A DNA stretch of 64,000 bases, from contig JBBPZM010000046.1 of the NCBI GenBank assembly GCA_038199035.1, positions 1 through 64,000 of the forward strand. Reading direction: 5' to 3'. Position 1 is the first letter of the stretch; every line of letters starts with the position of its first letter. Below the pieces are notes generated by a model. The model searched no databases, was not told the origin of the DNA, and saw only the letters and a list, made by a program, of their open reading frames with translations. Both the position numbers and the translations under genes were made by a program. This document shows positions 51,800 through 61,252 of the stretch, piece by piece. This DNA comes from DATAEY01 sp038199035 (GTDB lineage: Bacteria; Actinomycetota; Thermoleophilia; Solirubrobacterales; Solirubrobacteraceae).

Positions 51800-54547
51800 A
51801 TGAGCGTCCAGGCACAGGTCAACCCCCGGCTCGCCGCCCTCACCGAGGCGGGTACCAGCGTCTGGCTCGACCAGATCAGGCGCAACCTGATCGAGGACGG
51901 GGAGCTGAAGCGTCTGGTGGACGAGGACTCGCTGCGCGGAGTCACCGCCAATCCCGCCATCTTCGAGAAGGCGATCCTCGGCTCCGACGACTACGACGAC
52001 GCCCTGGCGTCGATGGCCAAGGAGGGCCTTGACGCCCAGGAGATCTACGAGCGGATCGCCGTCGACGACGTGCGGGCGGCGGCTGACGTGCTGCGCGGCA
52101 TCTACGACCAGGTGGGAGGGCTCGATGGGTTCGTGTCGCTCGAGGTGGCGCCCGACCTGGCCCATGACACAGAGGGCACGCTGGCCGAGGTGCGCATGTA
52201 CTGGGAGCGGCTCGACCGGCCAAACGTGCTGATCAAGATCCCGGGCACCGACGAGGGCGCCTCCGCGATCGAGCAGGCGATCTATGAGGGCATCAACGTC
52301 AACGTCACGCTCCTCTTCGCCGTCGAGGCCTACGAGAAGGTGGCCGAGGCCTACGTCCGCGGGCTCGAGCGCCGCCTGGAAGAGGGCAAGTCCGTCGACG
52401 TCCGCTCGGTTGCCTCGTTCTTCGTCTCGCGGGTCGACACCGAGGTCGACAAGCGCCTGGACGAGCTGGGCAAGCCCGAGCTGGCGGGAACTGCGGCGGT
52501 GGCCAACGCGCAGGCCGCATATAGGCGCTTCAAGGAGATCTTCTACGGCGAGCGCTTCGCCAAGCTGCGTGAGGCCGGCGCCGCGGTGCAGCGGCCGCTG
52601 TGGGCCTCCACCGGCGTCAAGAACCCACACTACGCGGAGACCAAGTACGTGGACGAGCTGGTCGCTCCCGACACGGTCAACACGATGCCGATGCCCACGC
52701 TCTTGGCCGTCGCCGAGCGCAGCGAGCTGCGGGGGGCGACCGCCGACCAGGACCCCTCGGCCGAGCTGGAGGCCCTGGCCGCGGCGGGCATCGACCTCGA
52801 CGACGTCACGGCCAAGCTGTTGCGCGACGGCATCGCGGCCTTCGCGACCTCCATGGAGAACCTGATCGCCGGCGTGGAGGATCGCCGCGAGGCCGTGGTC
52901 ACCGGGCGCCCACCGACCATTCAGTCGACGCTCCCCCGCGAGCTCGAGGAGGCCATCGCCGACGTCGGCAAGCGGGCGGTGGCCGACGGCGTGGCCAAGC
53001 GGGTGTGGCGCAAGGACGACACGCTGTGGGGCGAGGAGGGCGCGCCCGAGGTGGCCGACCGGCTGGGGTGGCTGACCATCTCCGAGCCGATGCTCGACCA
53101 GGCGGGCGAGCTGCATGCCTTCGTCGAGGCCTGCCAGGCCGACGGGCTGACCGACGTGGCGCTGCTGGGAATGGGCGGCTCGTCGCTGGGGCCCGAGGTC
53201 ATCCGGCGCACGTTCGGCGAGATCGAGGGCGCGATGCGCCTGCACGTGCTCGACTCCACCCACCCCGATGCGGTGGCCGCGCTCGAGGAGAAGCTGGACC
53301 TCTCCAAGACCCTGTTCGTCGTCACCTCGAAGTCGGGCGGGACGATCGAGACGCTGTCGCACTTCCGCTATTTCTTCGAGCGCGTGCGCGAGGCGGTGGG
53401 CGACGAGGCCGGGAGCCGCTTCGTCGCGGTGACCGACCCGGGCTCGCCGCTGGTCGAGCTGGCCCGTGAGCACGGATTCCGGCGGGTGTTCGAGAACGAC
53501 CCCGACATCGGCGGGCGCTACTCGGTGCTGTCGTACTTCGGGCTGGTCCCGGCCGCGCTGATGGGCGTGACCATCGAGGCGCTGCTGCACCGCTGCCAGG
53601 TGGCCGAGCAGAACTGCACCTCCTACGACCAGGGGACCAGCAACTCCGGCCTGTGGCTGGGGATCGTCATGGGCGCGCTGGCGCAGGCCGGGCGCGACAA
53701 GCTCACCTTCCTGGTCTCCGAGCCGATCTCGAGCTTTGGGCTGTGGGTCGAGCAGCTGATCGCCGAGAGCCTGGGCAAGCACGGCAAGGGGCTGCTGCCG
53801 GTGGCCGGCGAGCCGCTGGGCGAGCCCGAGGCCTACGGGCCCGACCGCGCCTTTGCCTACCTGCGCAACGCCGACCAGCCCGACTCCGAGCTCGACGCGG
53901 CCATGGAGAAGCTGGGGCAGGCGGGCCACCCCGTGCTCACGCTCTCGGTGCACGGCGCCACCGACCTCGGGCGGATCTTCTTCTTCGCCGAGTTCGCCAC
54001 CGCGGTGGCGGGCTACGTGCTGGGCATCAATCCCTTCGACCAGCCCAACGTCCAGGAGGCCAAGGACAACACGGCGACGATGCTCGAGCAGTTCGCCAAG
54101 CGCGACTCGCTGCCCGAGGCCGACGACGCCGGCGACGAGCACCTGCGCGAGCTGCTGGACGCGCAGCCGCCCCACTACGTGGCGGTGATGGGATACGTCG
54201 AGCCCTCGGCCGAGTTCGACGCCGCAGCCGCCCGGCTGCGCGAGGCGATCCGCGAGCGCACCGGCTGCGCCACCACGTTCGGCTACGGCCCGCGCTTCCT
54301 GCACTCCACCGGGCAGCTGCACAAGGGCGGCCCGCCCACCGGGCGCTTCCTCCAGCTCGTCCACGACGCCGAGCGCGACCTGGAGGTCCCCGGCGAGGGC
54401 TACGGCTTCGCCACGCTGATCCGAGCGCAGGCGGCGGGCGACCTCCAGACCCTGCGCGACCACGACCTGCCCGCGCAGCGCGTGCTGCTCGAGGGCGATC
54501 CGGCGCGGGCGCTCGAGGCGCTCACCGAGCGGATCCGCGGGCTGTGA
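51800..54547 (+). CDS. transaldolase - glucose-6-phosphate isomerase fusion
   Basis: Bifunctional enzyme of 915 aa with AAGGAG 7 nt before the ATG. Residues 1 to about 365 are transaldolase: GVTANPAIFEKAIL and the Schiff-base Lys in NVLIKIPGTDEGAS. Residues about 380-915 are glucose-6-phosphate isomerase: LLGMGGSSLGPEVIRRTFGE, VTSKSGGTIETLSHF and the later HKGGPPTGRFLQLV. It links the non-oxidative pentose pathway to glycolysis. Such fusions occur in some actinobacteria and other phyla. Both halves look complete. Confidence 0.95.
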   Translation: MSVQAQVNPRLAALTEAGTSVWLDQIRRNLIEDGELKRLVDEDSLRGVTANPAIFEKAILGSDDYDDALASMAKEGLDAQEIYERIAVDDVRAAADVLRGIYDQVGGLDGFVSLEVAPDLAHDTEGTLAEVRMYWERLDRPNVLIKIPGTDEGASAIEQAIYEGINVNVTLLFAVEAYEKVAEAYVRGLERRLEEGKSVDVRSVASFFVSRVDTEVDKRLDELGKPELAGTAAVANAQAAYRRFKEIFYGERFAKLREAGAAVQRPLWASTGVKNPHYAETKYVDELVAPDTVNTMPMPTLLAVAERSELRGATADQDPSAELEALAAAGIDLDDVTAKLLRDGIAAFATSMENLIAGVEDRREAVVTGRPPTIQSTLPRELEEAIADVGKRAVADGVAKRVWRKDDTLWGEEGAPEVADRLGWLTISEPMLDQAGELHAFVEACQADGLTDVALLGMGGSSLGPEVIRRTFGEIEGAMRLHVLDSTHPDAVAALEEKLDLSKTLFVVTSKSGGTIETLSHFRYFFERVREAVGDEAGSRFVAVTDPGSPLVELAREHGFRRVFENDPDIGGRYSVLSYFGLVPAALMGVTIEALLHRCQVAEQNCTSYDQGTSNSGLWLGIVMGALAQAGRDKLTFLVSEPISSFGLWVEQLIAESLGKHGKGLLPVAGEPLGEPEAYGPDRAFAYLRNADQPDSELDAAMEKLGQAGHPVLTLSVHGATDLGRIFFFAEFATAVAGYVLGINPFDQPNVQEAKDNTATMLEQFAKRDSLPEADDAGDEHLRELLDAQPPHYVAVMGYVEPSAEFDAAAARLREAIRERTGCATTFGYGPRFLHSTGQLHKGGPPTGRFLQLVHDAERDLEVPGEGYGFATLIRAQAAGDLQTLRDHDLPAQRVLLEGDPARALEALTERIRGL

Positions 54548-54584
54548 CCCTGCGGCGCCTGTTCACCGGAGCGGGGAGGTAGAG

Positions 54585-55529
54585 ATGCAGCTGGGCTTCG
54601 TCGGGCTGGGGAAGATGGGCGGCAACATGGTCCACCGCATCCACCGTGACTCCGACCACCGGGTCGTCGCCTTCGACTTCAACGCCGAGGCGGTGTCAGA
54701 GGCCGAGGGCCACGGCGCCAGCGGCGCCGGCTCGCTCGAGGAGCTGGTCGGCCAGCTCGAGTCCCCGCGCGCGGTGTGGATCATGGTCCCGGCGGGGGAC
54801 CCCACCCAGCAGACGGTCGACCAGCTCGCCCTGCTGCTGGACGAGGGCGACCTGGTAATCGACGGCGGCAACACGAAGTGGAGCGACGACGTGCGCCGGG
54901 CGGCCGCCCTGGCCGAGCGCGGGATCGACTACGTCGACGTCGGCACGTCGGGCGGCGTGTGGGGCCTCGAGGTGGGCTACTGCATGATGGTCGGGGGCGA
55001 GGAGGCGGCGGTCGAGCGGATTGCCCCGATCCTCGACGTGCTCGCCCCGCCCACCGGCGAGGAGTCCAAGCACGCGATCGGCGACCGCGGCTGGGCGCGC
55101 TTCGGCGCGGCCGGCGCCGGCCACTACGTGAAGATGGTCCACAACGGCGTGGAGTACGGGATCATGCAGGCCTACGCCGAGGGCTTCGAGCTCTTCCACA
55201 AGTCCGACTTCGAGCTCGACAACGCCAAGATCGCCCACCTGTGGCAGCAGGGCTCGGTGGTGCGCTCGTGGCTGTGCTCGCTGGCCGCCCGCGCCTTCGA
55301 GCAGGACGGCAACGATCTGGCCAACCTGCGCGGCTCCGTCGCCGACTCGGGCGAGGGGCGCTGGACGATCGAGGACGCGATCGCCAAGGACGTGCCCACG
55401 CCGGTCATCACCACCTCGCTCTACGCCCGCTTCTACTCCCGCGACAACGGCGACTACACCGCCAAGGTGCTGGCCGCGCTGCGCAACCAGTTCGGCGGCC
55501 ACGCCGTGCAGCCCGCGGCCGACGGGTAG
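54585..55529 (+). CDS. gnd: 6-phosphogluconate dehydrogenase, decarboxylating, short type
   Basis: Enzyme of 314 aa producing ribulose-5-phosphate and CO2. N-terminal Rossmann motif LGFVGLGKMGGNM, VGTSGGVWGLEVG and the active-site KMVHNGVEYGIMQ are clear. It is of the short class (about 300 aa, versus 470 aa for the E. coli Gnd) whose members usually prefer NAD+. GGGAGG lies before the ATG at 54585. The cofactor preference is inferred from class only. Confidence 0.93.
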   Translation: MQLGFVGLGKMGGNMVHRIHRDSDHRVVAFDFNAEAVSEAEGHGASGAGSLEELVGQLESPRAVWIMVPAGDPTQQTVDQLALLLDEGDLVIDGGNTKWSDDVRRAAALAERGIDYVDVGTSGGVWGLEVGYCMMVGGEEAAVERIAPILDVLAPPTGEESKHAIGDRGWARFGAAGAGHYVKMVHNGVEYGIMQAYAEGFELFHKSDFELDNAKIAHLWQQGSVVRSWLCSLAARAFEQDGNDLANLRGSVADSGEGRWTIEDAIAKDVPTPVITTSLYARFYSRDNGDYTAKVLAALRNQFGGHAVQPAADG

Positions 55530-55588
55530 CGGTGGCGTTTCCCCTCCTGCATCTCCTCCCGACGCGCGCCTCGAGCCGGGGCTGAGCC

Positions 55589-57112
55589 GTGGCCACCGTC
55601 GCCGACAACCCGCTGGTCGAGGGGCTGGAGCGCCTCCCCGTCCATCCCACCACGCTGACGATCTTCGGCGCCACCGGCGACCTGGCCAAGCGCAAGCTCC
55701 TGCCCGCCCTCTACAACCTCGCCCACGAGGGAGCGCTGCCCGAGCGCTTCAACCTGATCGGCTCGTCGCGCAGCGAGATGAGCGACGACGAGTTCCGCGC
55801 GTCGGCGCTGGAGTCGGTGCGCCGGTTCTCGCGCCGCGAGCCCGACCCCAAGGTGCTCGAGGCACTGTTCGCCGACGTGCGCTACGTGTCGGGGTCGTTC
55901 GACGACGAGACGGTCTACGAGCGCCTCGCCGAGGCGCTCGAGGCCTTCGACGCCAACGCGGGCATCGTCTTCAACCGCGCCTTCTACCTGTCGACCGCGC
56001 CGGCGTTCTTTCCGGTCATCGTGCAGGCGCTCGGCGGGCGCGGGCTCGACCACCACGAGGACTCCGAGGTCCGGGTCATCATCGAGAAGCCCTTTGGGAC
56101 CAACCTGCTCGAGGCCCAGCAGCTCAACCGCGACGTGCTCGAGGTCTTCGACGAGTCCCAGATCTACCGGATCGACCACTACCTGGGCAAGGAGACCGTC
56201 CAGAACATGATGGCCTTCCGGTTCGCCAACGGGATGTTCGAGCCGCTGTGGAACCGCAACTACATCGACAACGTCCAGATCACCGCGGCCGAGGACCTGT
56301 CGATCGGCTCGCGCGCGGGCTACTACGACGCCTCGGGCGCGCTGCGCGACCTCGTCCAGAACCACATGCTCCAGCTGCTGACCATCCTTTGCATGGAGCC
56401 GCCGGTGTCGTTCTCGGCCGATGACGTGCGCGACGAGAAAGTCAAGGTCCTGCACTCCGTGCACCGGCCGACCGCCCAGAGCGTGCCCGAGATGACCGTC
56501 CGCGGCCAGTACACGGGCGGGACCCTGGGCGGCGAGCCCCAGGGCGGCTACCTGGAGGAGGACGGCGTGCCCGAGGGCTCGCGCACCGAGACCTACGTCG
56601 CGCTGCGCCTCGAGGTCGACAACTGGCGCTGGGCGGGCGTCCCCATCTACCTGCGCACGGGCAAGGCCCTGGCGCGCAAGGTCACGGAGATCGCCGTGAC
56701 CCTCAAGCCGGTGCCCCACCTGGCCTTCGAGCAGGACGGCTCGCTGGGCGTGCGCCCCAACCAGATCGTGCTGACCATGCAGCCCAACGAGGGCGTGTCG
56801 ATCTCGCTGGGGGCGAAGATCCCCGGCACCCGCATGAAGATCCGCCCGGTGAACATGGAGTTCCTCTACGGGACGTCGTTCCTGTCGGAGTCGCCCGAGG
56901 CCTACGAGCGCCTGATCCTCGACGCCATGCGCGGCGACGCCACGCTGTTCACCCGCGACGACGAGGTCGAGGCCCAGTGGCGCATCTGCGACCCGATTCT
57001 CCAGGCGTGGGGCGAGGACGACGAGCCTGTGCATCCCTACGAGGCCGGCTCCCATGGGCCCGAGGCCGCCGCGTCGCTGCTGCGCGAGGGCATGGAGTGG
57101 CGGGCGATCTGA
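55589..57112 (+). CDS. zwf: glucose-6-phosphate 1-dehydrogenase
   Basis: Enzyme of 507 aa oxidising glucose-6-phosphate to 6-phosphogluconolactone. The Rossmann loop is LTIFGATGDLAKRKLLPALY and the active-site motif is IYRIDHYLGKETVQNMM. A GTG start follows GAGCC. Its TGA shares one base with the opcA ATG (TGATG), as in many actinobacteria and cyanobacteria where OpcA activates Zwf. Confidence 0.97.
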   Translation: MATVADNPLVEGLERLPVHPTTLTIFGATGDLAKRKLLPALYNLAHEGALPERFNLIGSSRSEMSDDEFRASALESVRRFSRREPDPKVLEALFADVRYVSGSFDDETVYERLAEALEAFDANAGIVFNRAFYLSTAPAFFPVIVQALGGRGLDHHEDSEVRVIIEKPFGTNLLEAQQLNRDVLEVFDESQIYRIDHYLGKETVQNMMAFRFANGMFEPLWNRNYIDNVQITAAEDLSIGSRAGYYDASGALRDLVQNHMLQLLTILCMEPPVSFSADDVRDEKVKVLHSVHRPTAQSVPEMTVRGQYTGGTLGGEPQGGYLEEDGVPEGSRTETYVALRLEVDNWRWAGVPIYLRTGKALARKVTEIAVTLKPVPHLAFEQDGSLGVRPNQIVLTMQPNEGVSISLGAKIPGTRMKIRPVNMEFLYGTSFLSESPEAYERLILDAMRGDATLFTRDDEVEAQWRICDPILQAWGEDDEPVHPYEAGSHGPEAAASLLREGMEWRAI

Positions 57113-58188
57113 TGGAGGTCGACGGCGGCGCGCGCAGGCACGGCATGTGGGCCGAGCAGGACACCACGCCGGGGCGCATCGACGCGGGCCTGCGCGAGCT
57201 GCTCAAGGAGCGCCACGCCGAGAACCAGGGATACGTGCCGGCGCGCGTGCTCAACCTCGTGGTCATCGTCGACCGCCAGTGGCGGGGCGAGGTCGAGAAC
57301 CGCCTCGAGCGCGTGGGGCGCTACCACCCCTCGCGCACGGTGGTCTGCGCGGTCGAGCCCGGCCGCACGAAGCTCGACGCGCGGGCGACGACCGAGGCCG
57401 TCGGCGACCCGCGGCCAGGATCATTCTGCGTGGCCCAAGAGCACGTCGTCGTCGACCTCGGCCCCCAGCACCTGGCCCATCTCGACACCATCGTCGACCC
57501 GCTGGTCATCACCGACCTCTCGACCGTGGTGTGGTCGCCCCACGGCCACCACGAGGGCGTCGACGCCCTGCGGCGCCTGGCCCAGGTCGTGCTGCTGGAC
57601 TCGATCGACGAGCCCGACGCCCACCACGCGCTGACCCGCTCCCACGAGGTCTCCGACTGGGCCTACGTGGTCGACCTGGCCTGGCTGCGCAGCACCCCGT
57701 GGCGCGAGCGCATCGCCGCCTCCTTCGACCCGCCGCAGTGGCGCACCGAGCTGGCCCGCATCGCCGCGGTCACCGTGCGCCACCGGCCCGACTCCGCGGT
57801 GGCCGGCCTGCTCCTGCTCGGGTGGCTGGCCAGCCGGCTGGGCTGGCGCCCGGAGGCGATGATCGCCACCGGGGCGGCCCGGCGCGGGCGGGCTCGGGGT
57901 GGGCGCCAGGAGGTCGCGCTGCGCCTGGAGCCCGAGGAGCGCATGAGCGTCCCCGGCCTGGCCGGTCTGACCGTCGAGACCGCCTCGGGGATGTCGCTCT
58001 CGCTCGACCGGGGAGCCGGCGGCCTGGCGGCCACCCGGCGCGACCGCAAGGGGCGCGAGTGGAGCTGGACGGTGGTCGGCGCCTCACGGGGGGAGGCGGG
58101 GATTCTCGGCGAGGGCATCCGCCAGGCGCTGCTGCGCGACCCCACCTACCGCCAGGCCCTGGCCGCGGCCGACACGCTGGCGGCATGA
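57112..58188 (+). CDS. opcA: glucose-6-phosphate dehydrogenase assembly protein OpcA
   Basis: Protein of 358 aa of the OpcA family, which forms or activates the Zwf complex. Conserved parts include YVPARVLNLVVIVDRQWRG, HPSRTVVCAVEPGR, the HLDTIVDPLVITDLSTVVW block and LLLLGWLASRLGWRPEAM. It begins within the zwf stop, so the two are translated together. The zwf-opcA-pgl order matches the oxidative branch of actinobacteria. Confidence 0.93.
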   Translation: MEVDGGARRHGMWAEQDTTPGRIDAGLRELLKERHAENQGYVPARVLNLVVIVDRQWRGEVENRLERVGRYHPSRTVVCAVEPGRTKLDARATTEAVGDPRPGSFCVAQEHVVVDLGPQHLAHLDTIVDPLVITDLSTVVWSPHGHHEGVDALRRLAQVVLLDSIDEPDAHHALTRSHEVSDWAYVVDLAWLRSTPWRERIAASFDPPQWRTELARIAAVTVRHRPDSAVAGLLLLGWLASRLGWRPEAMIATGAARRGRARGGRQEVALRLEPEERMSVPGLAGLTVETASGMSLSLDRGAGGLAATRRDRKGREWSWTVVGASRGEAGILGEGIRQALLRDPTYRQALAAADTLAA

Positions 58189-58225
58189 CGCCCCGGCGAC
58201 GGCAGGCTACGGCGGGGACGTGCCC

Positions 58226-58930
58226 ATGAGCTCACCGGCCGATCTCCAGGTGCTCGACGACCCGGCGGGGGCGGCGGCCGAGCTGCTGGTGGCCGCCGCC
58301 GGGCGCGGCGAGCAGGTCGCCCTCACCGGCGGCTCGACGCCGCGCGACGCCTACCAGCGCGCGGCCGCCGTGCCGGTCGACTGGTCCTCGGCCTCGCTGT
58401 GGTGGGGGGACGAGCGCTGCGTGGGGCCCGACGACGAGCGCTCCAACTACGGCATGGCCAAGGCGGCGCTCCTCGACCGCATCTCGGGGCCGGCGCCGCG
58501 CATCCACCGCATCGCGGGCGAGCTCGGCCCCCACGAGGGAGCCGCCGCCTACGAGCGCGAGCTGCACGACGTCTTCGGGGCGGGGATGCCCGAGCTCGAC
58601 CTCGTGCTCCTCGGCTTGGGGCCCGACGGGCACTGCGCCTCGCTGTTTCCCAACCAGGCGACCCTGGAGGAGACCGAGCGGGTGGTGGTGGGGGTCGACG
58701 AGGCGGCCCTCGAGCCCTACGTCCCGCGCGTGTCGTTCACTCTCCCGCTCATCAACGCCGCCGCGCGGGTGGTCTTCCTGGTCAGCGGCGCCGAGAAGGC
58801 CGACGCCGTCCACGCCGCCTTCGAGGGCGAGCCGGGTTCGGGGACGCCGTCGAGCCTGGTCGTCCCCGCTTCGGGCGAGCTGACCGTGCTGCTCGACCGG
58901 CCCGCGGCATCGCAGCTGCGCGAGGGGTGA
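58226..58930 (+). CDS. pgl: 6-phosphogluconolactonase
   Basis: DevB-type lactonase of 234 aa. VALTGGSTPRDAYQ, the active-site WWGDERCVGPDDERSNYGMA and LGLGPDGHCASLFPNQ are the family blocks. It hydrolyses 6-phosphogluconolactone, completing the oxidative branch between zwf and gnd. Its TGA overlaps the GTG of the ROK kinase gene (GTGA). Confidence 0.95.
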   Translation: MSSPADLQVLDDPAGAAAELLVAAAGRGEQVALTGGSTPRDAYQRAAAVPVDWSSASLWWGDERCVGPDDERSNYGMAKAALLDRISGPAPRIHRIAGELGPHEGAAAYERELHDVFGAGMPELDLVLLGLGPDGHCASLFPNQATLEETERVVVGVDEAALEPYVPRVSFTLPLINAAARVVFLVSGAEKADAVHAAFEGEPGSGTPSSLVVPASGELTVLLDRPAASQLREG

Positions 58931-59901
58931 CCACGCCGGTGGCCGACCACTTCATCGGCGTGGACGTCGGCGGCACCAAGGTCGCGGTGGCATCGATGAA
59001 CGGCGGCGCGCTGTCGGAGCCGGCCATCCGCCCGACCGAGCACGCCAGCTCGCAGGCGCTGGTCGAGCAGCTGGCGGCGGCCATCGAGGAGGCGCGGCGG
59101 CCGGACACCACGGCGGTGGGCATCGGCATCCCCTCGGCCGTCGAGTTCGCCACCGGGCGAGCGCTGTCCGGGGTCAACGTGCCGTTGGAGGGTGTTCCCC
59201 TGCGGGCCAGCCTGACCGAGCGCCTGGGTCTGCCGGTCTTCGTCGACAACGACGCCAACGTCGCCGCCCTGGCCGAGGCGTGCGACGACGCGGGCAACCT
59301 GCTCGTGCAGAACCTCGTCATGTTCACCATTGGAACCGGCGTGGGCGGCGGGCTCGTCCTCGCCGGGCGCCCGTTCCGGGGCGCCACGGGCGCGGGGGCC
59401 GAGATGGGCCACGTCATCGTCGGGCTCGACCTGAACGAGGGTGCTCCGCCGGCGGCCGAGCGCTTCCCCCAGCCGGGCTCGCTCGAGGCCCTGGCCTCGG
59501 GACGCGCCCTGGATCGCCTCGCCGCCGAGTCCGCGGCCGCCCGCCCGGAGAGCGCCCTGGGCCGCATGGCCGCCGAGGGGCAGGAGACCGCGGGGCCCCA
59601 GGCCGTGGCCGCGGCGCTCGAGGGCGACGAGGAGGCGCGCCGGCTGCTGGCCGTCCTGGGCCAGCGGCTGGGGGTGGGCATCGCCAGCGCCATCAACGTC
59701 TTCGACCCCGAGCAGGTGGTCGTCGGCGGCGGCGTGGCCACGGCCGGAGAGCTGCTGCTGGGGCCCGCGCGCGAGGTGGCCGGCCAGTACGTGCTGCCCG
59801 GGGTCGGGCGGCGCTGCGAGATCCGCCTGGCCCGCTACGGGGTTGGCTCGGGGGTGCGGGGCGCCGCGCTGCTGGCCGCCAAGGAATCGGTGATGAGCTA
59901 G
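58927..59901 (+). CDS. ROK-family glucokinase without the zinc cysteines
   Basis: Sugar kinase of 324 aa: ATP/phosphate loop FIGVDVGGTKVAVASMNG, catalytic Asp in FVDNDANVAALAE, TIGTGVGGGLVLAG, and the EMGHVIVG strand. The zinc-binding CxCGxxGC-LE segment is replaced by PPAAERFPQPGSLEALASG, with no Cys but the flanking GSLEALASG kept. It phosphorylates glucose or another hexose entering the pathway. The GTG at 58927 overlaps the pgl stop; GTG at 58942 is an alternative. Confidence 0.88.
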   Translation: MTTPVADHFIGVDVGGTKVAVASMNGGALSEPAIRPTEHASSQALVEQLAAAIEEARRPDTTAVGIGIPSAVEFATGRALSGVNVPLEGVPLRASLTERLGLPVFVDNDANVAALAEACDDAGNLLVQNLVMFTIGTGVGGGLVLAGRPFRGATGAGAEMGHVIVGLDLNEGAPPAAERFPQPGSLEALASGRALDRLAAESAAARPESALGRMAAEGQETAGPQAVAAALEGDEEARRLLAVLGQRLGVGIASAINVFDPEQVVVGGGVATAGELLLGPAREVAGQYVLPGVGRRCEIRLARYGVGSGVRGAALLAAKESVMS

Positions 59902-59985
59902 ATGAGCGACTCCACGACCCGGCGCACGCGCGGCCGCGGAATCGATCATCCACTGGACCTACCGCTGGTGGACGGCCTCGCGTGA
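59902..59985 (+). CDS. candidate 27-residue small ORF linking glucokinase and rpiB
   Basis: An ATG directly after the glucokinase TAG opens a 27-codon frame (MSDSTTRRTRGRGIDHPLDL then PLVDGLA) whose TGA overlaps the rpiB GTG (GTGA, 59982-59985). Spacing and overlaps mimic the other junctions of the cluster. It could be a leader that couples rpiB translation, or chance. No family is recognised. Confidence 0.35.
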   Translation: MSDSTTRRTRGRGIDHPLDLPLVDGLA

Positions 59986-60464
59986 GGATCGCCTGCGGCT
60001 TCGACCACGCCGGCTTCCCCCTCAAGGGCGAGGTCCTCTCGGTCCTCGAGGAGGAGGGCCACGAGGTGCTCGACCTCGGCACCGACTCGACCGAGCCCGT
60101 GGACTACCCCGACGTCGCGCTGGCCGTGGGCCACGCCGTGACCGGGGGGGAGGCGCAGCGGGGCGTGCTGGTCTGCGGCTCGGGCGCGGGCGTGGCCGTC
60201 GCGGCCTCGAAGATCGACGGCGTCCGCGCGTGCACGATCCACGACACCTACACCGCCCACCAGGGGGTCGAGCACGACGACATCAACGTCCTGTGCATGG
60301 GCGCGCGGGTCATCGGGCCAGAGCTCGCCGCGGACATCTTGCGCGCCTATGTGCGGGCGGTGTACTCCGGCGAGGAACGCCACGCCCGCCGGCTGGGCAA
60401 GGTCGCCGAGATCGAGCGCACCCGCGGGCACGAGGAGACGGCTATCGAGGGGAGCCCCACATGA
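59982..60464 (+). CDS. rpiB: ribose-5-phosphate isomerase B
   Basis: RpiB/LacAB-type isomerase of 160 aa interconverting ribose- and ribulose-5-phosphate. The phosphate-binding CGFDHAGFPLKGEVLSVLEE, active-site LVCGSGAGVAVAASK and NVLCMGARVIG are diagnostic. It starts at the GTG overlapping the small ORF; its TGA overlaps the ATG of the DUF1059 gene (ATGA). Confidence 0.95.
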   Translation: MRIACGFDHAGFPLKGEVLSVLEEEGHEVLDLGTDSTEPVDYPDVALAVGHAVTGGEAQRGVLVCGSGAGVAVAASKIDGVRACTIHDTYTAHQGVEHDDINVLCMGARVIGPELAADILRAYVRAVYSGEERHARRLGKVAEIERTRGHEETAIEGSPT

Positions 60465-60634
60465 GAGTCATCGAGTGCAACTTCTGCGGAGAGGCGCTGT
60501 CGGCGGCCAACGACGAGGACCTCGTCGCCACCGTGCGCGGCCACATCTCCGACCAGCACGCCGACGCCGGCGTCGACGATGCCCAGGTTTCGGAGATGGT
60601 GCAGCGCGGCGCCTACGACGCTACTGACTCCTAG
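60461..60634 (+). CDS. DUF1059 small protein
   Basis: Protein of 57 aa: RVIECNFCGEALSAANDEDL and VRGHISDQHADAG. The CNFCG pair and later His suggest a small metal-binding fold. GGGGAGCCCC precedes the ATG, which overlaps the rpiB stop. Presence in the sugar cluster suggests a regulatory or accessory role; function is not known. Confidence 0.85.
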   Translation: MRVIECNFCGEALSAANDEDLVATVRGHISDQHADAGVDDAQVSEMVQRGAYDATDS

Positions 60635-60667
60635 CGCCCCGAGCGGCGTGCGGCGAGGACGGCGAAC

Positions 60668-61252
60668 ATGAGCCCCTCCGCCGGCCCGGTGCTCGTGCGC
60701 CATGGGGAGACCGAGTGGAGCGTCGCGCTCAAGCACACGGGACTGACCGACGTGCCGCTGACCGAGGCCGGCCGGGCGCAGGCGCGCGGCCTGGGCGGGG
60801 AGCTGGCCGAGCGGTCCTTCGCGGTGGTCCTGACCAGCCCGCTGGCCCGCGCGGTGGAGACCTGTCGGCTGGCCGGGCTGGGAGAGCAGGCGCAGCTGCG
60901 CGACGACCTCCGCGAGTGGGACTACGGAGACTACGAGGGCTTGACCACGGTGGAGATCCGCCAGGACCGCCCGGAGTGGTGGCTGTGGCGCGACGGCTGC
61001 CCGGGCGGCGAGAGCGCCGCGGACGTCGGGGCCCGCGCCGACCGCGTGGTGGCGGAGCTGCGCGGGCTCGAGGCCGACGCGGCGGTCTTCGCCCACGGGC
61101 ACCTCCTGCGCGTCCTCGCCGTCCGCTGGGTGGACCTGCCGGCCGAGCGCGGGGCATCGCTCGCGCTCTCCACCGGCGGGGTCAGCGAGCTGGGCTGGGA
61201 GCGCGATACGCCGGTGGTCTGGCGCTGGAACCAGCCGTCAGGACCGCGCTGA
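60668..61252 (+). CDS. histidine phosphatase (phosphoglycerate-mutase superfamily)
   Basis: Phosphatase of 194 aa with RHGE active-site motif (VLVRHGETEWS), a second His in FAHGHLLRVLAV and Arg in TSPLARAVETC. It may dephosphorylate a sugar phosphate or act as a mutase-like enzyme; the family also includes phosphoglycerate mutases and SixA-type protein phosphatases. It closes the cluster and converges on the glycoside hydrolase, whose stop lies 15 bp inside its end. Confidence 0.88.
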   Translation: MSPSAGPVLVRHGETEWSVALKHTGLTDVPLTEAGRAQARGLGGELAERSFAVVLTSPLARAVETCRLAGLGEQAQLRDDLREWDYGDYEGLTTVEIRQDRPEWWLWRDGCPGGESAADVGARADRVVAELRGLEADAAVFAHGHLLRVLAVRWVDLPAERGASLALSTGGVSELGWERDTPVVWRWNQPSGPR

